Shown piece after piece: positions 54,614 through 63,141 of a DNA stretch of 64,000 bases. This DNA is from Flavihumibacter sp. UBA7668. GTDB taxonomy: Bacteria; Bacteroidota; Bacteroidia; Chitinophagales; Chitinophagaceae. Both the position numbers and the translations under genes were made by a program. Each line of letters opens with the position of its first letter. Position 1 is the stretch's first letter. The stretch covers positions 815,804-879,803 of the forward strand of contig NZ_DLHM01000005.1 of the NCBI RefSeq assembly GCF_002483205.1. The letters run 5' to 3'. The notes under the pieces were generated by a model. That model saw only the letters and a program-made list of their open reading frames with translations, did no database searches and was not told the origin of the DNA.

Positions 54614-55063
54614 CTAAAGGACCTGTGCCAATTCGGTGTTGTTCCTGGGTAAATCCATTGCGCTCACCAGCACGGTGGTGCCTTCGGGTTGCGGATTGGA
54701 AGCCAGGGTTGTGTAGATCCAGTCGAATCCATTTTCGCTTTGTAGTGCCCTGCCGCATTCGAGCAGGGTGCCATCATTTGCGATGAGTTTGAATTCAACT
54801 GTTACCACCCGAAAATTATCCATTGCCTGCACCCGGATGGGTTGTCCTGCTTTACCGGTGTATGAATCGGTTTGCAGATTGAATAGTTTAGGTGCCTGCA
54901 GGTAATCTTTCAGGGCTGCAATGTATACACGTTCTTTTCCGTGGATGATTGCAGCATAGGTTTCCAACACGGCCGGATCGGCCAGGCTGTTTTTCGCATA
55001 TAGTACAGCTTGTGCAAACCGTTGTCGGTTTTGCATCTGTGCTGAGATGCATGGTTTAGTCAT
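54614..55063 (-). CDS. Small protein paralogous to the 55738-56310 product
   Basis: A 149-residue protein from ATG 55063 (MTKPCISAQMQNRQRF); the frame extends to 55117 but without similarity. From about residue 47 on it aligns with the protein at 55738-56310: DYLQAP/DYLKAP, SYTGKAGQPI/DYTGLTGSPI, DNFRVVTVEF/DDFRVASVKV, WIYTT/WIYTA and a C-terminal DLPRNN/DIPDNT. The two are therefore tandem-type paralogues around the LytTR gene. No known domain is recognised; beta-sandwich is likely. Confidence 0.75.
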   Translation of the reverse strand: MTKPCISAQMQNRQRFAQAVLYAKNSLADPAVLETYAAIIHGKERVYIAALKDYLQAPKLFNLQTDSYTGKAGQPIRVQAMDNFRVVTVEFKLIANDGTLLECGRALQSENGFDWIYTTLASNPQPEGTTVLVSAMDLPRNNTELAQVL

Positions 55064-55204
55064 AGGGATTGGGATTTTAAGGATTAAACAATAGCTTTCC
55101 CTTTCGAAAAAACGCAAGAGGGCAGTACGGGGCCATTCCTCCCGCGATGCCGAATGGCTGTCTTGCTGAATTTTTTTACAGATATAGCTGGCAGAAAAAT
55201 CTGC

Positions 55205-55546
55205 TTAGAGACTTACAAGTTGAAGAAGTAGTTTCCTGCCTCTTCGGGTGAGCGGAATCTTTTCATTTCCGATAAGAATCCACTTATTGGTAAGTTGTTT
55301 GATTTTTTCCCATGCTACCAGATAGGAGCGATGGATGCGTGAGAATTTCTGAACAGGTAATTTTTGTGATAGTTCAGAAATACCCTGGCTCAACTTGATT
55401 TTTTTTGAATCGGTATGCAGGATACAATACTTTCCACATGCTTTCAGGAATAAGATTTCCTTTAAGTAAATCGAATGCATTTTCCGCTGCAGACAAAACA
55501 AAGTAAAAGCTGGCTCCATATACGTTGGTTTGTGGTTGACAAACAA
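55205..55546 (-). CDS. Stand-alone LytTR DNA-binding protein
   Basis: A 113-residue protein made of little more than a LytTR domain: IYLKEILFLKACGKYCILHT, SQGISELSQKLPVQKFSRIHRSYLV and a C-terminal IPLTRRGRKLLLQL. The receiver domain that normally precedes LytTR is missing. Start 55546 is the first ATG; 55519 (MEPAFTLF) is an alternative. Three direct repeats with 20-bp spacing lie 47 bp upstream (55593-55640), the phasing expected for LytTR sites, so autoregulation and control of the neighbouring paralogues is plausible. Confidence 0.85.
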   Translation of the reverse strand: MFVNHKPTYMEPAFTLFCLQRKMHSIYLKEILFLKACGKYCILHTDSKKIKLSQGISELSQKLPVQKFSRIHRSYLVAWEKIKQLTNKWILIGNEKIPLTRRGRKLLLQLVSL

Positions 55547-55592
55547 TTACAAAACAATAATAGGGCATGGAGAAGGCTGTTTCCAAATAAAA

Positions 55593-55640
55593 GGAACGAA
55601 ACGACATTTTAAGGAACGAATCGACGTTTTTGGGAACGAA
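55593..55640 (-). promoter_or_regulatory. Three GGAACGAA direct repeats at exact 20-bp spacing (candidate LytTR sites)
   Basis: GGAACGAA occurs at 55593-55600, 55613-55620 and 55633-55640. The 12 bp between copies are also partly conserved (CGAC plus T-run after the first two). It lies upstream of the LytTR gene on the minus strand. Confidence 0.65.
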
Positions 55641-55697
55641 CGTACATGGGGTAGAGCCAAAATAATAGAAAATTCCGAATAATCAAATAGGGACAGA

Positions 55698-55728
55698 TTA
55701 AAAAAACCACCCGCGTTTGCGGGTGGTT
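55698..55728 (-). terminator. Rho-independent terminator of the 55738-56310 gene
   Basis: Stem AACCACCCGC/GCGGGTGGTT with a 4-nt loop, followed on the minus strand by a T run, 10 bp after the stop codon. Confidence 0.9.
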
Positions 55729-55737
55729 GTTATACCC

Positions 55738-56310
55738 TTAAGGCAGCACCAGTTCAAGTGATCCTGTGTTATCAGGTATGTCTTTGGCGATGGCCCGGAT
55801 GGTGCAGCCGCTAAGGCTGGCATTGTCCCGAGTGGCGGTGTAGATCCACTTGTTGTAGTTGATGGGGTCGAGGCTGGCGGGGCCTTCTTCCATCAATTCA
55901 CCGGCAGCAGAAAGGATGCTGACCTTTACGGAGGCAACTCTGAAATCATCTTTAGCGGTTACTATAATGGGAGAACCGGTGAGGCCGGTATAGTCGGATA
56001 CATCAATCTTTTTAACAACGGGTGCTTTCAGGTAATCACGCAGCGCGATATTGAAAGCGGTGGTGCCTTTTGGTTTTTTGTGATCGTAGGCGGCTTTGAG
56101 TTCGGGGTTGGCAACGGCCCCTTTTGCATAATTGGAGGCTTCACCAAACAGATCGCGCACCTGAAGTTGTTGCTCGGTGGCAACGGCGTTTTTGTTGACG
56201 GTGGGCAGGGTGGAGATAAAGGTTTTTTTACCTCTGGTTTTGTAAATAAACTGATCACCTACTTTTCCTTTTGCTCCTTTAACGAGCAGGTTTTTTGATA
56301 CGTTGGACAT
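55738..56310 (-). CDS. Hypothetical beta-rich protein, paralogue of 54614-55063
   Basis: A 190-residue protein without signal peptide. The N-terminus (MSNVSKNLLVKGAKGKVGDQ) is basic; a helical part (about 40-80) leads to NIALRDYLKAPVVKKIDVSD and a beta-rich C-terminal domain with DDFRVASVKVSIL and YNKWIYTATRDN. It has its own terminator, and a 427-bp spacer with an inverted repeat precedes it. The family is unknown to me; the paralogue, LytTR gene, two-TM protein and DUF5675 gene next to it suggest one functional unit. Confidence 0.78.
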   Translation of the reverse strand: MSNVSKNLLVKGAKGKVGDQFIYKTRGKKTFISTLPTVNKNAVATEQQLQVRDLFGEASNYAKGAVANPELKAAYDHKKPKGTTAFNIALRDYLKAPVVKKIDVSDYTGLTGSPIIVTAKDDFRVASVKVSILSAAGELMEEGPASLDPINYNKWIYTATRDNASLSGCTIRAIAKDIPDNTGSLELVLP

Positions 56311-56506
56311 TGAATTTGATTTTAAAAATTAAAGAATATGGTGTTGAATGCATTCAGGATAACTGACACAAATACTGTGCAGCAGCTGCCGGTTTTTTGA
56401 ACAAAAGGACGGTCCTCCGTTTTTGGTAGGTACGAAGCATCGGAGAACGGTTGACAGAAACCTGATTTAGTGGTACGAGCCATTTTGTCAGTGATGCATA
56501 GTCTAT

Positions 56507-56583
56507 CACTCATCCATCACTCATCCATCAGTGAAGTATCAGTGGTGGCGCGGGATAGATGGTGTTTGAGTGATGGATGAGTG
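56507..56583. repeat. 17-bp inverted repeat with internal TCATCCATCAC duplication
   Basis: CACTCATCCATCACTCA at 56507-56523 is perfectly complementary to 56567-56583, separated by 43 bp. The left arm is part of a tandem CACTCATCCAT repeat (56507-56530). It lies in the spacer between the divergent gene at 56310 and the MBL-peptidase gene at 56721. Confidence 0.75.
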
Positions 56584-56720
56584 GAGGATTAGAGATGGGT
56601 TAGCACATCCCAGATAATAACGAAAAATATTCATACTAAATATGGGAAAAAGACCGGGTTTTAGCTGATTTAGGATTGCTAAATTCATTGCACCTTTTAA
56701 TAAATAGCCAAATCTTTTCT

Positions 56721-58916
56721 ATGGAAGTGCATTTCCTGGATGTAGGTAATACCAAATATGGTGATTGTATTTTAATTACACATGACGGAAAGTCAATTTT
56801 AGTGGATGGTGGCCATCCTGGTGATTCTCCCATTATTCTCCGGCAATTAAAAAAGATCTTAAAAAAGAATCCGCCATACGTAATAGATTTATTGATTGTT
56901 ACCCATTGCCATAGTGACCATATCGGGTGCCTTCCTGCTCTAATTAAAATGGGGGATATCGAACCACAATATGCTCTCCTTGCTGATCCTGAATATGGAT
57001 TTGCTGAACAAGGTTTTAGTATGGAGGATCGTGCTACACATTTGGCTGATAGTCCGCGTGCTACATTTTTTTCTTTGCTTGCAGAAGAGGATCATACCGA
57101 CATGAACAATGAAGAACTGGAATTATTTATTGAAGATGTAGCAAAGTTGAGTGATAAATACAGGGAAATGTATGAATCGTTGCCAAATGTTAGTTTTTTC
57201 AGAGGGGTGGATAAAATGGACGGATCAATAGAAAATAAGTTTGCGGATTTTGGTTTAAAAATTATAGGACCCACTCATGAGCATTTAATTATTTGTAAAA
57301 ACTTGTTGGAACAATCTGCAGATGCTGCAATTTCTGAAGATTCCCCCATGTTCTCTGATGAATTGGATCGGTCGAAAATGATGGAAGCGTATAGAAGTAT
57401 TGTAGGTAAAATTAAGGAAGATGCATTTGTTGCCGGGTTGGAGGACAGGCCTGGTCCGGGTGCAGCAAAAAACAATCAGAGTATTGTGTTTTCTGTTGGT
57501 GATAATACAAAAGGTGCCAAAACTTTGCTGGCTGGAGATATGCAATTAGCTAAAGCAGAAGTAAGTGGATTAAATACGGACATGGATTCATTAATTGAAT
57601 CGATATTTCAGCTTATTCCTTTTGATGTGGTAAAACTTTCACATCATACCAGTTATAATGGCATTAGTGAGGCATTATTTAGTCGATGGATTGAGAATCA
57701 AACAACGCTATTCATTCATACGGGCGGAAAAAACGATGCTACTCATCCCGATACCAAAGTTTTACAGTTTTTAAAAAAGCAAAATCGAAAGATTAATTTC
57801 CTGCGTACGGATAGAAATGGGCTAATAAGTATAATTCCAAAAGCAGGTGGGCAGTTGGAGGTACTTCCAGCTAAAGGCAGACCAAATGATTTCACTCCCA
57901 ATATTCCCGATGATACCATTACTGAACAAGTACAGCCTGCAAACAAAATTTCAGAAGCGCCTCCTGGTGGTTCTATAGGAAGTTCGGCTCTAACGACGGT
58001 TTCTGAAAAAAATGGTGGACCTGCTACCAATGAAATATCAGCAAGCGATTCATTTGTTGAGGTAAAAGCAAAGATTCCACATAGTTCTACCAGAGTAACT
58101 ATCACAATTGATATAGATCCTGAAAAAAAAAAGAGTGAAAAGGCGGTTGTAGATTATCCACCCTTGCCCCCTGCTACCTCAGATCGGTTTAATAAATTAT
58201 TATTTGTAACATCATCAAAAGGATTGGCCAAAAATATTGGTGAATCTGAAGCCGGAAATGTAATCAATCTTATCAAAGATAATTTTCGGGCGCCATTAGT
58301 TGATCTTCCTTATCCAACAACAATACAGGAGGCTGTAGTATTAGTTCAGCAAAGGATTAGAGATTGTAAGGGTATTGTACTGGTTGGAGGGTATGATATT
58401 GTACCATCCGAACCATTAGATGTTTTAACTCCGAAGCAAAGGAAGAATATTGAACTGGAAGGGTATAAAATAAAGGACAGTGATAATTTTATTGTTTGGT
58501 CAGACGATTGTTATGCTGACTTAGACAATGATTCTTTACCGGAATATCCTATTAGTAGAATTCCGGATGGCAAGGATGCAGCATTGATTTTTAATTCATT
58601 AAATGCAAGTTTGAGCAATCCTGAATCAAAGTTCGGAATTCGTAATGTGGCCAGACCATTTGCCAAACAGGTTTTTGACTCAATTCCCGGTTTCAGTAAA
58701 GATTTTAAAGTATCAGAAACAGCTATTTCGGAACATCTTGATCAGGAGATGGCAAAAGGGGCCGTATATCTAATGCTCCATGGTTCTGATTTTGATGGCA
58801 CAAAGTTCTGGGGAGAGGAAGAAAACGGATATTTATTAGAGGCAATTAATATTGAAAAAATACCTAAAAACACAGCTGGTTCTGTGATTTTTACAGGTAG
58901 CTGTTGGGGGCATTAA
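56721..58916 (+). CDS. MBL-fold / caspase-like peptidase fusion, frame interrupted at the catalytic Cys
   Basis: 731 codons from ATG 56721 (MEVHFLDVGNTKYGDC); the open frame starts at 56676 but the ComEC-type MBL domain begins at this Met. The MBL domain (about 1-390) has THCHSDHIG (H62, H64, D66, H67), LLAGDMQ and LSHHTSYNG, so it should bind two metals. After a linker (about 400-490) comes a clan-CD peptidase domain with YPISRIPDG, catalytic-type YLMLHGSD (H687) and FTGSCWG (C728). The frame stops three residues after this Cys; with one more G in the run 58906-58910 it continues into the frame at 58904-59260, giving 846 residues. It may act as a defence or stress protease. That role is inferred. 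Confidence 0.75.
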   Translation: MEVHFLDVGNTKYGDCILITHDGKSILVDGGHPGDSPIILRQLKKILKKNPPYVIDLLIVTHCHSDHIGCLPALIKMGDIEPQYALLADPEYGFAEQGFSMEDRATHLADSPRATFFSLLAEEDHTDMNNEELELFIEDVAKLSDKYREMYESLPNVSFFRGVDKMDGSIENKFADFGLKIIGPTHEHLIICKNLLEQSADAAISEDSPMFSDELDRSKMMEAYRSIVGKIKEDAFVAGLEDRPGPGAAKNNQSIVFSVGDNTKGAKTLLAGDMQLAKAEVSGLNTDMDSLIESIFQLIPFDVVKLSHHTSYNGISEALFSRWIENQTTLFIHTGGKNDATHPDTKVLQFLKKQNRKINFLRTDRNGLISIIPKAGGQLEVLPAKGRPNDFTPNIPDDTITEQVQPANKISEAPPGGSIGSSALTTVSEKNGGPATNEISASDSFVEVKAKIPHSSTRVTITIDIDPEKKKSEKAVVDYPPLPPATSDRFNKLLFVTSSKGLAKNIGESEAGNVINLIKDNFRAPLVDLPYPTTIQEAVVLVQQRIRDCKGIVLVGGYDIVPSEPLDVLTPKQRKNIELEGYKIKDSDNFIVWSDDCYADLDNDSLPEYPISRIPDGKDAALIFNSLNASLSNPESKFGIRNVARPFAKQVFDSIPGFSKDFKVSETAISEHLDQEMAKGAVYLMLHGSDFDGTKFWGEEENGYLLEAINIEKIPKNTAGSVIFTGSCWGH

Positions 58917-59260
58917 CAGTTACACCCAGAGCCAGTAAGATACAACCCCAAAAAGAGGCAAAGCCCAAAACAAGCGATCAGTCAATTGCATTAACTTATT
59001 TAAAATCAGGCGCTTTGGCATTTATTGGATGTACGGGAACACATTATTCGCCTGGAAAACAGCCATATAATTACTATGGACAGCCGCTGCATGATTTATT
59101 TTGGTCCAATATTAAAGCTGGTCAGGCTCCGGCTTTAGCGTTATTTAATGCCAGAAAGAAGTACAGTGTTGGTATACCTCATCGCCTGGCTGATGCTTAT
59201 AGTGTTGCGATTGAGTTAAAGATTTTTCGTCAATTTTGCTGTTTAGGCCTGGGTTGGTAA
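58904..59260 (+). pseudogene. C-terminal remainder of the MBL-peptidase gene (other frame)
   Basis: 118 codons that continue the peptidase domain directly after SCWG: ALTVTPRASKIQP, SIALTYLKSGALAFIGCTG and LHDLFWSNIKAGQAPALAL, matching the segments that follow the catalytic Cys in gingipain/caspase-like folds. An independent start is not needed to explain it. The break is a single base in a G5 run, so either the gene is recently inactivated or the base was lost in sequencing. Confidence 0.7.
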
Positions 59261-59302
59261 AAACCAGGATATTTGGTATATTTATGTAGTAAAATAAGGG
59301 TT

Positions 59303-59635
59303 ATGGATAACAATCCCATTATTGAATATTTGAAAACCTATATGAAGGGTATGGAAGCTGTTCCGGATTCTCAATTGGAGGATAAAAATCAGGAAATGGC
59401 CTTTTCTGTATCTAAAGCATCTATTCCCACCATCAAACAAAAATGGGACGAGCAGGGTAGTGCTTTACAGGAGGATTCCGATACGCTTGAAACTGAAAAT
59501 CAGGCAGGAAGGAATCGTGTTATTGTGAATGTTGTAAGACCCAAAGAAACAAGGCAGGATGATCCTGCAACAATCCGTCAGCGTTCCATCATTTTTTCTG
59601 CCAACAGCAAGGAGCCGGAAGGTTACGAAGGATAG
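59303..59635 (+). CDS. Small hypothetical protein downstream of the MBL-peptidase
   Basis: A 110-residue, charged, probably disordered protein (MDNNPIIEYLKTYMKGMEAV, then VIVNVVRPKETRQDDPATIR). I chose ATG 59303; the frame opens at 59273. No family recognised. It lies 42 bp after the MBL-peptidase stop on the same strand and could be its substrate or regulator, which is unproven. Confidence 0.55.
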   Translation: MDNNPIIEYLKTYMKGMEAVPDSQLEDKNQEMAFSVSKASIPTIKQKWDEQGSALQEDSDTLETENQAGRNRVIVNVVRPKETRQDDPATIRQRSIIFSANSKEPEGYEG

Positions 59636-60022
59636 TGGTGCTTAACCCGCCCATCCAATCCGCCTGCATTTTTTTATCAGCTTTATGGTTTCGGACTACA
59701 TAGTAGTCGGTGCCAAACAGTACCCGTGATCGGAGTGTTTCATTTTGAAGTGTTTCTTCAGACCGGCAACAATTTGGCTTTCGGTAAAATTCACCTTTTT
59801 CATTTTCGAGATTTAAAGTTAACAATTCAAGTAATTGGTAACTCTAATTCCGCTGGCCGAATATTGGGGACGCCTACAAGCGTTCAGATCAAAAGTGGTG
59901 CGGTCAGCCTTGGTAGTAAATTATGTTGTGAAATATACAAATTGTGAGCAACTAGTTACTCTGGGCCTATTTCTGATATTAATAAAAGTATGCTTCAAAC
60001 ACGATCGGATAAATGAGATTAA
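59636..60022. other. Region of gene debris
   Basis: About 390 bp with short broken frames in several phases and no intact gene. Together with the toxin-like tail that follows (60023-60163) it looks like the decayed 3' part of a larger gene. Confidence 0.3.
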
Positions 60023-60163
60023 CCAACAATATGTACTTATGCTGGAATTTCTGCAGGAGGAAAAATAGGTGTGACTGGAGCAGGATTGCCTGTAGGTAAA
60101 ATTCCCATAAATTGGGCAGCTGGTGCAAGTAATACTTATATCATAAAAGATTTTAGAAAATGA
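60023..60163 (+). pseudogene. Orphan 3' end of a coding region (toxin-tail-like)
   Basis: A 46-codon frame without ATG that reads SAGGKIGVTGAGLPVGKIP, then NTYIIKDFRK, and ends in a TGA overlapping the ATG of the next gene (ATGA at 60160). The composition and the coupling to a small downstream gene resemble the last codons of a polymorphic-toxin module followed by its immunity gene. The upstream part is not present in any frame. Confidence 0.35.
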
Positions 60164-60504
60164 AATATTTTATTAGCATTGTGCTTTTAATTCTTGTAAT
60201 TTTTCTTGTATTTTATGGCATACCGAATACAGATAAAAATATTACAGAAGCATATCAAAAATTATATTCAGCAAAATTAAATGGTTCAATTGAGTATTTA
60301 GACATAAAATATCACCGTGATAGTTTCAAATTAAATAATAGCGAGGAGTATGTTTTTTCATCCTTTCCAACTTCATTTAATCATAAGAGTTTTGCCTCTT
60401 TAGCAAGAAAAGGGAATTTGGTTGTTAAATTGCCAAATTCTGATACTCTAACTCTTATCAAAGACGGCATTATCTATAAGTTTCTTATCAAAAGGGAATT
60501 ATAG
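60160..60504 (+). CDS. Small membrane-anchored protein, possible immunity protein
   Basis: A 114-residue protein with one N-terminal TM helix (about 3-21, FISIVLLILVIFLVFYG) and a soluble domain with SAKLNGSIEYLDIKYHRDSF and LVVKLPNSDTLTLIKDG. This layout, a TM anchor and a beta-rich domain, recurs in small proteins encoded after toxin tails. Its ATG overlaps the TGA of the preceding orphan tail. No family recognised; the immunity role is an inference from context. Confidence 0.55.
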   Translation: MKYFISIVLLILVIFLVFYGIPNTDKNITEAYQKLYSAKLNGSIEYLDIKYHRDSFKLNNSEEYVFSSFPTSFNHKSFASLARKGNLVVKLPNSDTLTLIKDGIIYKFLIKREL

Positions 60505-60506
60505 GA

Positions 60507-60689
60507 ATGGCTGAAATAAATGCAGGAGAGTATTCTGTTAGTAGTTTAGAAAGTAGGCAAATGTGGAGTTTAGGACTAGGGATGGAGCTGCATTTGAATG
60601 GCGGTAGAATATGTATTATTTTGATTGATTTCATTTATAAAGATCAAGGAATAACATGGGTTGTTGATACCGATTATTTGATAAAGTGA
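60507..60689 (+). CDS. Possible 60-residue protein
   Basis: A short frame 2 bp after the previous stop, with SSLESRQMWSLGLGMELHLN and a C-terminal GITWVVDTDYLIK. It has no recognisable domain and is short enough to be chance, but its tight spacing is gene-like. Confidence 0.25.
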   Translation: MAEINAGEYSVSSLESRQMWSLGLGMELHLNGGRICIILIDFIYKDQGITWVVDTDYLIK

Positions 60690-60825
60690 TTTATACATTT
60701 GAAATTGGTGAGGCGACTTATTAAATCGACATAATCTTATCCTGATAAATAAGTTTTCCCTGCTACGCAACGTTTCGGGCACTTACGTTTGTCTTGCGTT
60801 TATACATGATTAACCCTTTATTCTG

Positions 60826-63141
60826 ATGAAAAAACTAACTGCCAGCCTGGCAGCCTTCTTTCTGTTTCTTTTTTCCTATGCGCAGGAAAGCTTTACAATA
60901 AGCGGTACCATTCGATCCAAGGCTAAGGGCGAAACGCTCATTGGTGTTACCATATTTACCAATGCCGGTGCCACCAGCAGCAATGAATACGGTTTTTTTT
61001 CCCTTACGCTTCCGGCTGGCCAATATGAACTTACCTGCAGCGCCGTCGGTTATACTTCCAACACAACCACTGTAAAACTGGACAAAAACAGGCAGCTGAC
61101 CATTCTGTTGGAAGATGCCTCCAACAGCCTGGAAACAGTGGTGGTAACTGCTCGTAGTAACAGTCGCAGTATCAGCAATCCTCAAATGGGGGTGGAGAAA
61201 TTATCAACCTCCGAAATAAGAAATATTCCGGTTTTATTGGGTGAACGGGATATTCTGAAAACCCTGCAATTATTACCCGGAGTTAAATCGGCAGGCGAAG
61301 GAAACAGTGGATTTTATGTGCGAGGCGGGGCCGGCGACCAGAACCTGATTTTACTGGACGAAGCCCCCGTTTACAACGCTTCCCATTTATTGGGTTTCTT
61401 CTCTACCTTCAATTCCGACGCCATTAAGGACATGACCCTGTACAAAGGCGGCATGCCGGCTCAATACGGTGGAAGGTTATCCTCTGTACTGGATATAAAA
61501 ATGAACGATGGAAATAATCAGGATTACAATGTGAGTGGTGGTATAGGGCTGATTTCCACAAAACTAAATGTGGAAGGTCCTATTCAGAAAAACAAATCAT
61601 CCTTTCTGTTAACCGGCAGACGTACCTATGCGGATCTGTTTTTGAAATTGTCAAACGATTCTTCCATCAATTCCAATACACTGTATTTTTATGACCTTAA
61701 TGCGAAGCTAAATTATCAGTTAGGCAAAAAGGATCGTCTCTATTTATCAGGTTATTTTGGTAAGGATGTGCTGGGGGTTGGTGAAACCTTTGGAATAGAC
61801 TGGGGAAATACAACCAGTACCCTTCGTTGGAACCATATCTACAGTAATAAACTATTCTCCAATACCTCACTGATTTTCAGCGATTACAAATACAAAATAT
61901 CCATTCGCAGTGGTGGTGATAATTTTGACATTAATTCAGTGATCCGCGATTGGAATTTGAAACATGAGTTTCAATGGTATGCAAATACCAGCCATAACCT
62001 GCGCTTTGGGTTAAATACGATCTATCATACGATACGTCCGGGTGAAATTAATGCGAAAAATAGCGTTGGTGTTAATGATACCAAACTGCAGCAACGGTAT
62101 TCCTGGGAAAATTCGATTTTTCTTACCGATGCATGGAAGCTTTCTGACCGGGTTAATATTACCTATGGCCTAAGGCTGACTGCATTCAGTATTTTAGGAG
62201 AAGGGGATTATTTTGCCATCGATAAGGAGGGAAATGTTACGGATACCTTCAGTTACAAACGGGGGGAGTTTGTAAAAACCTATATTAACCCGGAACCTCG
62301 TCTTGCTGCCAGTTATGTATTTAATAAACAGAGTTCGATAAAAGCATCCTATGTGCGGAATGTACAAAACCTGCACCTGGTATCTAACTCTACTTCTTCC
62401 AACCCTACTGATAAATGGCTGGCAAGCACCAATATTATAAAGCCGGAAATTGCAGATCAGGTAGCGCTGGGGTATTACCGGAATTTTGGCGGACATCGAT
62501 TCGAATTAAGTGTGGAAACCTACTACAAGCAGCTTCAAAACCAGATTGATTATCGCGACGGAGCCGATATTTTTTTGAATAACGATGCAATAGAATCCCA
62601 ATTGCTGTTTGGTAAAGGACGAGCCTATGGTTTGGAATGGCTGTTTAAAAAACGTACCGGAAAATTTACCGGATGGATCAGCTATACCTTATCGAAAACG
62701 GAACGCAAAATTGATGGAATTAACTTTAATCGCTGGTACAATGCAAGGCAGGATCGAACCCATGACCTTGCCATCGTAGGTTCTTATCAGATCAATTCGA
62801 AATGGAATGTATCGGCTAACTGGGTATATTATACGGGCGATGCAGTAACCTTTCCGGCTGGCAAATACCGTGTTGATGACCAGACGGTTTTTTATTATAC
62901 CGATCGAAACGCCTACCGCCTTCCGGCCTACCACAGGCTTGACCTGGGGGCTACTTGTCAGTTAAGAAAAAGAAAGAAATATTCTGCAGAATTGAGTTTC
63001 AGCATTTACAATGCATATGGACGGGAAAACGCCTATACCATTAATTTCAGAGATAATAAGGATGACCCCTCTCGTACCGAAGCGGTTCGGTATGCCTTGT
63101 TTAAGTTTATCCCTTCTGTTAGCTACAATTTTAAATTCTAA
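60826..63141 (+). CDS. TonB-dependent receptor of the DUF4249-linked type
   Basis: A 771-residue outer-membrane receptor. Signal peptide about 1-19 (ending SYAQ), carboxypeptidase-regulatory-like domain (about 22-110, FTISGTIRSKAKGETLIGV), TonB plug (about 120-235, GERDILKTLQLLPGVKSAGE and GFYVRGGAGDQNLILLDEAP), then a barrel ending PSVSYNFKF. It is shorter than SusC proteins and lacks a SusD partner; in Bacteroidota this class is followed by a DUF4249 lipoprotein, as here with a 1-bp TAATG overlap. The transported ligand is unknown. Confidence 0.93.
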   Translation: MKKLTASLAAFFLFLFSYAQESFTISGTIRSKAKGETLIGVTIFTNAGATSSNEYGFFSLTLPAGQYELTCSAVGYTSNTTTVKLDKNRQLTILLEDASNSLETVVVTARSNSRSISNPQMGVEKLSTSEIRNIPVLLGERDILKTLQLLPGVKSAGEGNSGFYVRGGAGDQNLILLDEAPVYNASHLLGFFSTFNSDAIKDMTLYKGGMPAQYGGRLSSVLDIKMNDGNNQDYNVSGGIGLISTKLNVEGPIQKNKSSFLLTGRRTYADLFLKLSNDSSINSNTLYFYDLNAKLNYQLGKKDRLYLSGYFGKDVLGVGETFGIDWGNTTSTLRWNHIYSNKLFSNTSLIFSDYKYKISIRSGGDNFDINSVIRDWNLKHEFQWYANTSHNLRFGLNTIYHTIRPGEINAKNSVGVNDTKLQQRYSWENSIFLTDAWKLSDRVNITYGLRLTAFSILGEGDYFAIDKEGNVTDTFSYKRGEFVKTYINPEPRLAASYVFNKQSSIKASYVRNVQNLHLVSNSTSSNPTDKWLASTNIIKPEIADQVALGYYRNFGGHRFELSVETYYKQLQNQIDYRDGADIFLNNDAIESQLLFGKGRAYGLEWLFKKRTGKFTGWISYTLSKTERKIDGINFNRWYNARQDRTHDLAIVGSYQINSKWNVSANWVYYTGDAVTFPAGKYRVDDQTVFYYTDRNAYRLPAYHRLDLGATCQLRKRKKYSAELSFSIYNAYGRENAYTINFRDNKDDPSRTEAVRYALFKFIPSVSYNFKF

